Below are positions 14,556 through 22,993 of a stretch of DNA of 47,396 bases, piece by piece (the stretch's first letter is position 1; each line of letters begins with the position of its first letter). Source of the stretch: GCA-2794515 sp033763335 (GTDB lineage: Bacteria; Chloroflexota; Anaerolineae; Aggregatilineales; Phototrophicaceae); NCBI GenBank assembly GCA_033763335.1, contig JANRKU010000141.1, positions 1 to 47,396 on the forward strand, given 5' to 3'. Both the position numbers and the translations under genes were made by a program. The notes beneath the pieces were generated by a model. The model worked only from the letters and a program-made list of their open reading frames with translations, ran no database searches and was not told where the DNA came from.

Positions 14556-15139
14556 AAAAACAAGTTTTTATATCTTATAAACGAGATGATTTGGGCATTT
14601 ATTTTACAAAAGAATTGATGCGACAACTTGAAAATTACGAATTTGAGGTATGGTTAGATAGTAGTAAAATTCCATATGGTGATAATTGGCGTGATGAAAT
14701 TGATGAAGGCATTCGTGAGAGTTTTGCTGTGATTGTTGTTCTTACCCCACTAGCAACCCTATCTCAATATGTCACTTATGAATGGTCTTATGCACTTGGT
14801 TTAAGAAAACGAGTTATTCCACTTATACTTCAGAAATTAGATTCACCGCATGAAATACACCCCAAATTAGAACCTCTTAACTATATTAATTTTACAGAAG
14901 GACGAAAACCATTCGATGAACTCATCAATCGCCTAAATGAAATTTGGTCACTCATATCTCAAGATGATGTAGACAACAATAATATACCCAACCCCATCTT
15001 TACCAAACTTAATGATTTATATGACAAGTTAAGCCGAAAGCCAACGAGTCATGAAATATTAGAAGCATTACGTGGTTCTCATCTAGAGACAGATGAATTT
15101 GCTATTTTATCTGGCAAAGATATGAAATATCCCAGCTAA
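14552..15139 (+). CDS. TIR-domain protein, putative NADase effector
   Basis: A 195-residue protein starting at GTG 14552, with a strong AAAGGAGG site upstream; the upstream frame to 14468 is a shadow of the preceding gene. Residues 1-130 are a TIR domain: start KKQVFISYKRDD, then FEVWLDSSKIPYGDNWRDEI, AVIVVLTPLATLS, and YVTYEWSYALGLRKRVIPLIL. The Glu of YEWSYAL is in the position of the catalytic Glu of bacterial NAD-cleaving TIRs, so the enzyme is probably active. The C-terminal 60 residues are helical and polar with no known domain. It ends the AT-rich five-gene operon and is followed by a terminator at 15149. TIR effectors in such operons often kill or arrest phage-infected cells. Confidence 0.9.
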   Translation: MKKQVFISYKRDDLGIYFTKELMRQLENYEFEVWLDSSKIPYGDNWRDEIDEGIRESFAVIVVLTPLATLSQYVTYEWSYALGLRKRVIPLILQKLDSPHEIHPKLEPLNYINFTEGRKPFDELINRLNEIWSLISQDDVDNNNIPNPIFTKLNDLYDKLSRKPTSHEILEALRGSHLETDEFAILSGKDMKYPS

Positions 15140-15148
15140 AAGCAACCA

Positions 15149-15174
15149 AAAAACGGGCATTTCTGCCCGTTTTT
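15149..15174. terminator. Bidirectional intrinsic terminator between the TIR and PDH operons
   Basis: A perfect 11-bp stem (AAAAACGGGCA / TGCCCGTTTTT) with a TTTC loop; A- and T-runs let it act on both strands. It lies 10 bases after the TIR stop and 27 bases beyond the E2 stop on the minus strand. Nearly identical to the hairpin at 12224. Confidence 0.9.
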
Positions 15175-15200
15175 ATCAATCATAAACTACTACTTATCCA

Positions 15201-16451
15201 TCACACCAAGAGGCGCATTGGATTTTCGATGAGTGCGCGTAATTCGACCATGAATTGCGCCCCCTCTGCCCCATCGCTCACACGATGGTCTACGCTGAGG
15301 GTGATATTCATGCGTTCACCCACGCCAATTGTGCCATCTTCCAACACAATCGGCACTTTCTTGGCAGAACTCACCGCCAAAATACCCGCTTCTGGTGGGC
15401 TGATGATGGCAGAGAAGCTATCTACTTGATAGGGTCCCAAATTGCTCACCGTGAAGGTCGCGCCTTTAATATCATCTGGCTTGATTTTACCTTCACGCGC
15501 ACGCTCAAACATCGCTTTATTGGTGACAGCCATCGTACTTAATGCCATTTTATCGGCATCTTTGGCGACCACATTCAACAAACCGTTATTGGGCAATGCT
15601 ACCGCAATCCCAATATTAATACGGGTGTGGCGCACAATTTTATCGCCATAATAATGGCTATTCAGGTTGGGGAATTTGCGAAGTGCCAATGCAGTCGCTT
15701 TGACGATGAGGTCATTCACGCTGATTTTGGCATCGCCTTCCAAATTAGCATTGAGTTGGCTACGGAGTTTGAGCAATGGGGCAACATCCACCGACACCGT
15801 GACATAAAAATGGGGGGTCATTTGTTTGCTGATAATGGTGTTATCGGCAATCGCACGACGCATACGGCTCACATCCAAAATTTCGACATCTTCTGTGGGA
15901 ATTGTGCCATAGGTATTGCGCCCACCAACACTCACAGTCGGTTGTGCTTCTGCTTTGCCAACAGGGGTGGATGGGGTTGTGGATGGTTGATAATTGTCCA
16001 CATCGGCACGCACAATGCGCCCACCGGGTCCTGTTCCTGCTACGGTTGTGAGGTCAATGCCTTTATCGGCGGCGACATTCCGCGCCAATGGGGATGCTTT
16101 TATCCGTCCTTCTGGCGTGGTTGATGCCACGACAGGTTGCGATGTTGGGGCGCTGGTCGGTTTTGGTGTGGCGCTCCCATTACTACCATTGGTGCTTGCC
16201 GTTGGTGTGGGTGTTGGCGCAGTCGCTTCACCAGAAGCACCGACAATGGCGATAATAGCCCCTTCTTTGAGTTCCTGACCGACTTCTGCTTTCAATTCCA
16301 AAAGCACGCCATTGGCGGTAGATTCTACCTCCACAGTGGCTTTATCGGCTTCAAATTCAGCGATAATATCGCCCGCCTTAACGCTATCACCAACCGATTT
16401 AAGCCAGTTGAGAAGCATTCCATCAGTCGTCAATTTAATCGCTTCGGACAT
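15201..16451 (-). CDS. pdhC: Dihydrolipoamide acyltransferase (E2) of a 2-oxoacid dehydrogenase complex
   Basis: A 416-residue E2 that moves the acyl group from lipoate to CoA. The N-terminal lipoyl domain (1-75) has the lipoylated Lys in EADKATVEVES (about residue 43). An Ala/Pro/Thr-rich linker follows. A peripheral-subunit binding domain (about 116-150) has IKASPLARNVAADKGIDL and GTGPGGRIVRADV. The C-terminal catalytic domain (about 190-416) ends with the active-site block LSVDHRVSDGAEGAQFM. A short family start (usually MP.I.MP.LG) is modified here to MSEAIKLTTDGM. It is the last gene of an E1 alpha-E1 beta-E2 operon, with 1 base between it and E1 beta. No E3 gene is in the window. Substrate pyruvate is most likely, but branched-chain or acetoin complexes look similar. 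Confidence 0.93.
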   Translation of the reverse strand: MSEAIKLTTDGMLLNWLKSVGDSVKAGDIIAEFEADKATVEVESTANGVLLELKAEVGQELKEGAIIAIVGASGEATAPTPTPTASTNGSNGSATPKPTSAPTSQPVVASTTPEGRIKASPLARNVAADKGIDLTTVAGTGPGGRIVRADVDNYQPSTTPSTPVGKAEAQPTVSVGGRNTYGTIPTEDVEILDVSRMRRAIADNTIISKQMTPHFYVTVSVDVAPLLKLRSQLNANLEGDAKISVNDLIVKATALALRKFPNLNSHYYGDKIVRHTRINIGIAVALPNNGLLNVVAKDADKMALSTMAVTNKAMFERAREGKIKPDDIKGATFTVSNLGPYQVDSFSAIISPPEAGILAVSSAKKVPIVLEDGTIGVGERMNITLSVDHRVSDGAEGAQFMVELRALIENPMRLLV

Positions 16452-16452
16452 T

Positions 16453-17433
16453 TTATACTATCTCCTTCACGGCATCTATCACTTTTTGGGCGTTGGGAAG
16501 CGCCATCAATTCAATATCCCGCGCATAGGGGAATGGCACATCCATTGAATGAACCCGTTTGATAGGGGCATCCATATAATCGAACATATTCTCTTGCAAT
16601 TGCGCCGCAATTTCACTCCCAAAGCTATACATGGGGAGCGATTCTTCTACGATAACACAGCGATTGGTCTTTTTGAAACTCTCAAATAAGGTGGCGGTAT
16701 CCAATGGGCGCAACCAGCGCATATCCACCACTTCACATTCAATCCCCTCTTTTTCCAGTTCTTTGGCGGCGGCTAGTGACCATTCAACACCACGCGCATA
16801 CGTAGCGAGTGTGACATGCTTGCCTTCTCGTTTAATATCTGCCTTGCCAATTGGCAACACAAAATCTTCATCATCTGGCACAGGACCGGGTTTTGCATAA
16901 AGGGCAATATTTTCGCTGAATAACACAGGGTTATCACTGCGAATAGAGGCTTTTAGCATCCCTTTTGCATCGGCAGGGGTAGATGGACATGCCACATATA
17001 GCCCCGTAAAATGTGCGAATATCGGCTCTGGTGTATGCGAATGGGTGGCAGTGGCTTGATTGCCCCAGCCAGAGGCGGCGCGGAATACCACAGGCACTTT
17101 GAACTGTCCATTGAACATATAATGAATTTTTGCCGCATGATTCACAATCGCATCTAGCGATAAAAATGCGAAATTGATGGTCATCAATTCTGCAATAGGG
17201 CGCAAACCCGCCATCGCCGCACCAACTGCCGCCCCTGCGATTGCCATTTCGCTAATCGGTGTATCGCGTACCCGTTTTTTGCCAAATTCTTCTAATAAAC
17301 CCATCGTTACGCGGTGAGTGCCTTGCCATTCGCCAACTTCTTCGCCCATGATGAAAACCCTTCCATCGCGGTGCATTTCTTCGCGCAAGGCTTGGCGTAA
17401 GGCTTCACGCATTGGGATATTTTTTACCGCCAT
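16453..17433 (-). CDS. pdhB: 2-oxoacid (pyruvate) dehydrogenase E1 beta subunit
   Basis: A 326-residue transketolase-type beta chain of the thiamine-diphosphate E1 heterotetramer. Recognisable blocks are REALRQALREEMHRDGRVFIMGEEVG split over the N-terminus, then GKKRVRDTPISEMAIAGAAVGAA (substrate-side His absent as usual in this loop) and WGNQATATHSHTPEPIFAHF. The C-terminal half contains VVDMRWLRPLDTATLFES. Length fits the family (about 325). It lies between E1 alpha (5-base gap) and E2 (1-base gap), so subunits are made from one transcript. Cytoplasmic; supplies acetyl-CoA. Confidence 0.94.
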   Translation of the reverse strand: MAVKNIPMREALRQALREEMHRDGRVFIMGEEVGEWQGTHRVTMGLLEEFGKKRVRDTPISEMAIAGAAVGAAMAGLRPIAELMTINFAFLSLDAIVNHAAKIHYMFNGQFKVPVVFRAASGWGNQATATHSHTPEPIFAHFTGLYVACPSTPADAKGMLKASIRSDNPVLFSENIALYAKPGPVPDDEDFVLPIGKADIKREGKHVTLATYARGVEWSLAAAKELEKEGIECEVVDMRWLRPLDTATLFESFKKTNRCVIVEESLPMYSFGSEIAAQLQENMFDYMDAPIKRVHSMDVPFPYARDIELMALPNAQKVIDAVKEIV

Positions 17434-17438
17434 CTGTC

Positions 17439-18419
17439 TTACTCCTCAACGTAAATATTGGCAATCAAATCTTCATAGGTGGGGTCTGGGCTATTGAGCG
17501 CAAACGTGACGGATTCTTCGACAACACGTACCGCATCGGCTTGGAATTTATCCAATTCTGCATCTACATTTTTATATTGCTTCTTCAACCGATTGGCGAG
17601 CAAGGTGATGGGGTCACGATTTTCTTTATACTCACGCAATTCTTCTGAAAAGCGTTCTGAATAGGTCTTATCTGACACGCCATGCCCTTTATAGCGATAG
17701 GTGAGCGATTCAATCAACACAGACCCATGCTCACGAGCATACGCGACAGCTTCTTGTACCGTTTCGTATACCGCGACCACATCTTGACCATCCACGCGCC
17801 CCATGTCTTTGATGCCATAGCCCAAAGCACGTTTATGCAATTCGGTTTGGGCGGTAGAATCTTCTACCCGTGTTCCCATCGCCACAAAATTGTTTTCGAT
17901 GAGCCAAATCACGGGCAATTTCCATGCACCAGCCATATTGACGGCTTCGTGGAAATAGCCATTATTGGTCGCACCATCGCCAATAAAACATAACACCACT
18001 GCGCCCGTTTCATTGTATTGTGCTTCGAGCGCAATGCCCGTAGCGAGGGCGAGATGACCGCCGACAATGGCGTAACCACCCCAAAAATTATGCGCCCGTG
18101 ATGCCAAGTGCATCGAGCCACCCTTGCCACCACTCACACCTGTACGCTTGCCCATCATTTCTGCCATGAGAGGATTTGGGTCTACCCCACGTGCAATCGC
18201 AATGCCATGGTCACGATAGGCGGTAATCACATGGTCACGCGGTTCTAGGTTGGCAATTGCACCAACACCAGTGGCTTCATGTCCGCTATAGAGATGCAAA
18301 TATACCCCAGTAATTTTTTTCTCTTGATACAAGTGGTCGCACTTATCTTCAAACTCTCTGATGAGGACAATCTGACGATACCATTCGAGTAACTGCTCTT
18401 TGGTGATGCCTTTTGCCAT
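17439..18419 (-). CDS. pdhA: 2-oxoacid (pyruvate) dehydrogenase E1 alpha subunit
   Basis: A 326-residue alpha chain that binds thiamine diphosphate. The TPP motif begins GDGATNNGYFHEAVNMAG and ends in LIENN; the phosphorylation-loop region is YRYKGHGVSDKTYSE. YSGHEATGVGA near the N-terminus is typical. The start is placed at 18419, where AAGGAG lies 6 bases upstream; the frame extends to 18437. A small GACGCA/TGCGTT hairpin sits in the leader just upstream of the ribosome site. First gene of the E1 alpha-E1 beta-E2 operon. The 120-base gap to the next gene upstream should hold the promoter, which I could not pin down. Confidence 0.95.
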   Translation of the reverse strand: MAKGITKEQLLEWYRQIVLIREFEDKCDHLYQEKKITGVYLHLYSGHEATGVGAIANLEPRDHVITAYRDHGIAIARGVDPNPLMAEMMGKRTGVSGGKGGSMHLASRAHNFWGGYAIVGGHLALATGIALEAQYNETGAVVLCFIGDGATNNGYFHEAVNMAGAWKLPVIWLIENNFVAMGTRVEDSTAQTELHKRALGYGIKDMGRVDGQDVVAVYETVQEAVAYAREHGSVLIESLTYRYKGHGVSDKTYSERFSEELREYKENRDPITLLANRLKKQYKNVDAELDKFQADAVRVVEESVTFALNSPDPTYEDLIANIYVEE

Positions 18420-18555
18420 TCCATACTCCTTCATCAACGCAAAAAATGCGTCGGCTCATGGGGAAAATACCATTGCACAGTTGGTTTATCCCCCGCCATA
18501 CTTATCACACAAAATTAGCCGTAAGTGTACATGATTTAACCTAAATTTGCGACAA

Positions 18556-19104
18556 TCATCCTGCGCTACGACCACCTTTGCCAAGCCCCATCCAGCCCCG
18601 TTGGACTTGTCGTGCTTCTTCTGCGACCATAAATGCGTCTGGCTTGAGGTCGGTCACAAGGCTGTTGAATCGTTTCATATCCCGCTTATCCAATACAGTA
18701 CGCAAGGTTATGACCAAACCGTCACGCCCAAGACTTTGCGTGGTCGTCACACCAAAACCTGCTTCGCGCAATTTTGAGGCGAGCATCTCGCCGTCGCCGT
18801 TGGCAAACACATTGGCAATCATATAACCACGTACCAATCGCGCCTCTATCATCATACCCACATAACTCCCCACTGCCGCCCCTGCACAATAGGCAGTGAG
18901 GTTAATGATATTATCCAAATCTCTCACAACGCCTGCTATCACCACTGCAAATACCAATGCCTCAATTGCCGCCAAAATTGCCGCCAAAAGTTTGAGGTTG
19001 CGTGTAATGGCAATCGTCCGTATTGTGCCTATCGCATAATTGATAACCCGTAAAACAAAAATTGCCACAGCCGTAAAAATCACATCCACTATCACAAACC
19101 ACAT
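18556..19104 (-). CDS. UPF0316 family membrane protein (DUF5698-DUF2179)
   Basis: A 182-residue protein when started at 19104 (MWFVIVDVIFTAVAIFVLRV). The open frame extends to 19323, but that part would overlap the divergent gene at 19244 and looks like low-quality sequence. Three hydrophobic segments with NYAIGTIRTIAITRNLKLLAA and AYCAGAAVGSYVGMMIEARL match the DUF5698 membrane domain of UPF0316 proteins. The C-terminal part, including SKLREAGFGVTTTQSLGRDG, matches the DUF2179 domain. Function is unknown; the family is widespread in Gram-positives. The C-terminus continues with an RGWMGLGKGG tail. Confidence 0.85.
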   Translation of the reverse strand: MWFVIVDVIFTAVAIFVLRVINYAIGTIRTIAITRNLKLLAAILAAIEALVFAVVIAGVVRDLDNIINLTAYCAGAAVGSYVGMMIEARLVRGYMIANVFANGDGEMLASKLREAGFGVTTTQSLGRDGLVITLRTVLDKRDMKRFNSLVTDLKPDAFMVAEEARQVQRGWMGLGKGGRSAG

Positions 19105-19243
19105 CCTTTTCTTTGTGGAACACACGACTATGTGTGCATTGTAACCATACATCTGCCCCTTTTGAATAATCAATATGAGTGGTGGTAAATTCAGTTTGCA
19201 GATAAAATAAGACAATAAATTCACCATAAAGGAGCAAAATCGT

Positions 19244-20230
19244 ATGTATACTCCCCAACCAACCCCCATCCCAATGCAACCACAAAGACAATTTGGCACA
19301 CTCGATTTTATCACGGGCATCATTTATGTTATGTGTGCCGTAGCTATCCTCATCGGCTTTTTTGGAATGCCCTTTTTGAATATTGGAATTGAACAGACGC
19401 GCAATAACCGAGATGCCAGAGAATTTGCGACCATGAGCGCCAGCAGAATTGCATCAGAGGCGACCAGTTCAAGGGTCGTTGAAGCACTCTATGATTCATT
19501 CAGCGATGCGCGTGCTTTATCTACACTCATCCCATTCTATGCCCTATATGGTTTTATCGCCTTTGCCGCTTTATATGGTCTGGGCGCAATTGCCTCTATT
19601 TTGCGGGCGATTTTTCGGGGTCGGCAACGAATAGGCTTTTTTAGCGGGATATTTCGGATTCTCATCACACCGATTATTTATATCCTCGTCCCATTAGGGA
19701 TATTAGGGTCATTCTATGCCTTTGCACTCGGCACGTATAACCTTGCAGATGTGGCGGCAACACCCAGCTTGCTCAAATTAGATGTTGTCCGCAACACCGT
19801 CACCCTCATCCCACCCGGTACAGGCATGTTATTGATGTTTGGGGGCTGTGTATTTGGCGCATTAATGACCATCCTCACGACCCTTGTTGGCATGTTTCGG
19901 GCATCCCCCACACAAGTGGTTATGGTGCAATCTCCCTATGGAACGCCACAATATGGAGGACCGCAATATCAGCCCCAATACGGACAACCCCAATACCCAC
20001 CACAATATGGGCAACCACCCGCAATGGGCGCATATGGGCAACCTCAATATCCGCCCCAATATCCACCCAACCAAACCCCACCCTATCAACAACCACCCGT
20101 CCAAAATCCCTACGGAGGCAATGTCCCGCCACAAAATCCGTATGGCGCACCACCGCCTCAATATCCACCCAATCAACAGCCACAAAACCCAATTGACTGG
20201 GGCAAAAAACGCGATGATGACGATTTTTAA
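19244..20230 (+). CDS. Membrane protein with Pro/Gln/Tyr-rich tail
   Basis: A 328-residue protein with four hydrophobic segments (about 20-45, 95-120, 135-165, 190-218) and a cytoplasmic-looking low-complexity C-terminus (about 230-315). The tail is made of repeats of the type QYPPQYGQP and NPYGAPPP and ends in an acidic-basic KKRDDDDF. The start follows AAAGGAGC at about 7 bases. Tails of this kind are common in multi-pass proteins of Gram-positive-like lineages and can drive clustering or protein binding. No catalytic motif is visible and I cannot name a family. A strong terminator follows at 20238. Confidence 0.8.
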   Translation: MYTPQPTPIPMQPQRQFGTLDFITGIIYVMCAVAILIGFFGMPFLNIGIEQTRNNRDAREFATMSASRIASEATSSRVVEALYDSFSDARALSTLIPFYALYGFIAFAALYGLGAIASILRAIFRGRQRIGFFSGIFRILITPIIYILVPLGILGSFYAFALGTYNLADVAATPSLLKLDVVRNTVTLIPPGTGMLLMFGGCVFGALMTILTTLVGMFRASPTQVVMVQSPYGTPQYGGPQYQPQYGQPQYPPQYGQPPAMGAYGQPQYPPQYPPNQTPPYQQPPVQNPYGGNVPPQNPYGAPPPQYPPNQQPQNPIDWGKKRDDDDF

Positions 20231-20237
20231 GTGATTC

Positions 20238-20273
20238 AACTGGGCGGATAGTGACTTATCCGCCCAGTTTTAT
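20238..20273 (+). terminator. Intrinsic terminator
   Basis: Perfect 13-bp inverted repeat (AACTGGGCGGATA / TATCCGCCCAGTT) with a 6-base loop, followed by TTTATA, 8 bases after the membrane-protein stop. Confidence 0.9.
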
Positions 20274-20302
20274 AGTATAATTTTTTGAAAAAGGACACAT
20301 CT

Positions 20303-20650
20303 ATGATTGCTCCCCCTATTGCATTAGACATACCCATCTACACCGATGAAAATGGACAAATTCGCATCGGGAAAACGCGCGTTTTATTGGAATTGGTGAT
20401 AAATGCGTTCAATAGTGGTGAAAGTGCTGAAGGTATTATCGAAAGTTATTCGACGTTATCTTTAGCAGATGTATATGCCGTTATCGCCTATTATTTGAGC
20501 CATCGCGCCGAAGTGGATGCCTATGTGAAGCAAGAATATGACGATGCGCTCAAGATAAAAGATACAATAGAAGCAAATTACACTGATGAGCATAAAGCAC
20601 TGTTAGCCCGTGTGCGTGGGTGGCGTGATACCCATGTGAGGGGCAAGTGA
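20303..20650 (+). CDS. DUF433-family antitoxin
   Basis: A 115-residue protein when started at ATG 20303, with AAAGGA 7 bases before; the frame extends to a TTG at 20285. The N-terminal beta part (IPIYTDENGQIRIGKTRVLL) and the helix-turn-helix-like core (AFNSGESAEGIIESYSTLSLADVYAVIAYYL, here split at natural turns) are typical of DUF433. These proteins are paired with DUF5615 PIN-like toxins and probably repress their own operon. The C-terminal helix is charged. Its stop overlaps the GTG start of the toxin by 4 bases. Confidence 0.9.
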   Translation: MIAPPIALDIPIYTDENGQIRIGKTRVLLELVINAFNSGESAEGIIESYSTLSLADVYAVIAYYLSHRAEVDAYVKQEYDDALKIKDTIEANYTDEHKALLARVRGWRDTHVRGK

Positions 20651-20994
20651 AATTCCTCGCTGATGAAAATTTTAATGGCAAAATCATCAAAGGACTTCGG
20701 CGCGAATATCCTCAAATTGAAATTGTTCGTGTACAAGATACAGAAATGTATCAAGCACCTGACCCTAATTTATTAGCATGGGCAACAGAACATGATTATA
20801 TTCTGCTTTCACATGATGCCAAAACCATGCCTGCCCATGCCAATCAACGCCTTATAGACGGATTACAGCTAAGGGGGGTAATCATTGTCAGAGATACACT
20901 CCCAGTTCGAGATGTTATTGATGATTTACTTGCCATTGCACAAGCCAGTTCTGCCGATGAATGGCAAAATAAAGTCACATTTTTGCCCCTATAA
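20647..20994 (+). CDS. DUF5615 PIN-like toxin
   Basis: A 115-residue PIN-like RNase-fold protein starting with GTG inside the end of the DUF433 gene. The signature MKFLADENFNGKIIKGLRRE at the N-terminus holds the first acidic residues (ADEN), and YILLSHDAKTMPAHA holds the second cluster (HDAKTMP). Both are typical of DUF5615. The domain is complete, with an end of FLPL. With the preceding antitoxin it makes a standard type II toxin-antitoxin module, which may stabilise the region or act in stress or phage response. Confidence 0.92.
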   Translation: MKFLADENFNGKIIKGLRREYPQIEIVRVQDTEMYQAPDPNLLAWATEHDYILLSHDAKTMPAHANQRLIDGLQLRGVIIVRDTLPVRDVIDDLLAIAQASSADEWQNKVTFLPL

Positions 20995-20998
20995 TCTT

Positions 20999-22924
20999 TT
21001 ACGGATAGCGCACAGGCGCAAGCACGACCCTATCGGCTTGGGTACCATCTGCTAAACTAACCCGCATCACATCCCCTGTTCGTTCATCAATGGCACGCAA
21101 TTCTAACCGCCATATCACAGGCGCACTCACCTCTGGCAAGGGAATCACATTAATATCCAGCACAGTTTCCCCATTTTTCCAGCAGGTTGGCAAATAATTT
21201 TCAAATTGGGCATACCATGTGAATGGCGCAGAGACAATTTGCCCATCTATCTCATTTTCAGCATACGCGACAATTTCAAATTGATAAGGACGCTCCACCT
21301 GCGCCCCGCCCTGCCATTGGATTTCGATGGTGATATTTTGTTGCGATGGGTCTGGGATATAGCGATGCCCCACCAGCGTAAAATTTCCCAAATAGGCATC
21401 ACTGGTGAATTGTGCGTTCACGGGCAACCACTCCATGCCTGTCATCGTATAAAAATCGGTGCGTGGGGCGGTGGGTGTCGGATTCAAATCCAGTGGCACA
21501 ACCGATAGCACCGCCGCCATAATCAACACCGTGAGCGATTGCGCTCCCATGAGGGGTAAATCCCATGTGCGCTTCTGATTCGTCCATACAACCCCACCCG
21601 CCAATAAAAAGAATGGGGCATAAAAACTGAGGATACGACCATTTTCACCTTGCACAATACCACTGAGATTGACCAGCAAAAAGGTCATGAGCAAACTCAG
21701 CCCCATGAGGTGATGGGCAGAAAAATCAGATTTTCCCACGCGCCGAATTTTGGCAATTCCCCAGAAAAACAATCCTGCGATGGGCAATCCGACAAAAAAC
21801 AGCGTGTCGTAGGGATGCAATAGTAGCCATTCCCAATAATTTCGTTGCACAAGGTCTTTATGCGCCTCATAGGTCACACGGAAAATATCCAACGGGGTAA
21901 ATCCTGACGCGAGCCAAAATAATACCCATATCGTAGCAAGTCCCAATCCAAACCACGCGCCCATGATAACTGCCCGTAGCCATTTTTTGCTGATGAAGAG
22001 GGCATATCCGAGTGTGAACACTCCAAAAAAGAGGAGCATGGGCAATACGGCAAAATTGAGAAATGTCGTGAATGACATCACCAGCCCTGCAAAAATCGCC
22101 CAGAGCGCCATGCGCCATTTTTCGGCTTTGACCGCATGGAGCAATCCCCAAAACGTGACTAAACACAGGGGTGGATAGATGCTATTCCATGTGGGCAAAA
22201 AGAGGAGCATGGTTGGAATGAGCGGATACCATTGGAGCAATCGCAGAGCAATTTTTTGGTCATTGAGCAATAATTTCGCCACGCCATAAAATGGAATCGC
22301 GCCGAGTGCCATCCACAAGGGCATTAACATGCCCACAATGCCCACAGCGTTCATTTCGCCTGTGGTATAGCGCATGATGGTCTGATTGCTACACTGATAG
22401 GGACGCAATGCCATGCTCAGAGATGTGAGCGAGTCGGTTAAATTTGCCACAGCCACATGCACTAAGGCTTGTGCGGGGGGACTGGTGGTGAAATGGATGA
22501 TATTGGCGGGCAATGCTTCACGCATGACCGTTGTCCAATTTTGCAGGGTATAAAGCACACCATCCCGCGCCATATAATTGACGGCGATGGTACTCGCGCC
22601 TGTCTGTACAGGGGATACGGTGCGCGTGAATAGCAAAAATCCCGCATCGCCACGCACACCCACCACGCTAATACCCAAAATAACCGTTGTGATGATTGTC
22701 CACGCGATGGTGAGCATTACGCCCGCTTTTATCCGCCGAAAAATGCCCACACTGAGCAAATATCCCGCGAGGAGCATGGCAAGTATCCACACGCCATCCC
22801 AGACCACTGGCAATTCATACGCCCATTGCCAGCCACCACCCCCACGCAATGCAGGGACGACATCCCACGCCAACGCGCCTAAGAATATGATTGTGATGAG
22901 TAAGATTAGTATTCGCATGGGCAT
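20999..22924 (-). CDS. Multi-pass membrane protein, GT-C glycosyltransferase-like
   Basis: A 641-residue protein with about 11-13 hydrophobic segments over residues 1-490 and a soluble beta-rich C-terminal domain (about 500-641, with NITIEIQWQGGAQVERPYQF and APVIWRLELRAIDERTGDVM). The layout (a long lumenal or extracellular loop after the first helices, then alternating helices) resembles GT-C fold transferases acting on lipid-linked sugars. I cannot see a clear catalytic Asp-Glu pair, so the activity is uncertain. The C-terminus may bind sugar chains or peptides. It has no strong ribosome site; an ATG two codons later (22918) is equally likely. The stop abuts the convergent DUF5615 gene. Confidence 0.7.
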   Translation of the reverse strand: MPMRILILLITIIFLGALAWDVVPALRGGGGWQWAYELPVVWDGVWILAMLLAGYLLSVGIFRRIKAGVMLTIAWTIITTVILGISVVGVRGDAGFLLFTRTVSPVQTGASTIAVNYMARDGVLYTLQNWTTVMREALPANIIHFTTSPPAQALVHVAVANLTDSLTSLSMALRPYQCSNQTIMRYTTGEMNAVGIVGMLMPLWMALGAIPFYGVAKLLLNDQKIALRLLQWYPLIPTMLLFLPTWNSIYPPLCLVTFWGLLHAVKAEKWRMALWAIFAGLVMSFTTFLNFAVLPMLLFFGVFTLGYALFISKKWLRAVIMGAWFGLGLATIWVLFWLASGFTPLDIFRVTYEAHKDLVQRNYWEWLLLHPYDTLFFVGLPIAGLFFWGIAKIRRVGKSDFSAHHLMGLSLLMTFLLVNLSGIVQGENGRILSFYAPFFLLAGGVVWTNQKRTWDLPLMGAQSLTVLIMAAVLSVVPLDLNPTPTAPRTDFYTMTGMEWLPVNAQFTSDAYLGNFTLVGHRYIPDPSQQNITIEIQWQGGAQVERPYQFEIVAYAENEIDGQIVSAPFTWYAQFENYLPTCWKNGETVLDINVIPLPEVSAPVIWRLELRAIDERTGDVMRVSLADGTQADRVVLAPVRYP

Positions 22925-22952
22925 GATTGTAGCGGGGAGATGGTGCTGTGGG

Positions 22953-22981
22953 TAGGGGCATGAGATAGTTTCATGCCCCTA
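22953..22981. terminator. Hairpin between ClpC and the membrane-protein gene
   Basis: TAGGGGCATGA and TCATGCCCCTA flank a 7-base loop, 12 bases past the clpC stop on the minus strand. The arms also resemble the dispersed GTAGGGG palindromes, so it may be a repeat element rather than a true terminator; no T-run follows. Confidence 0.5.
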
Positions 22982-22993
22982 TGGAGTGATTAG

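Noticed and set aside
19104..19323. N-terminal extension of the UPF0316 gene
   Set aside because: It would overlap the divergent membrane-protein gene, and the family begins at the Met at 19104.
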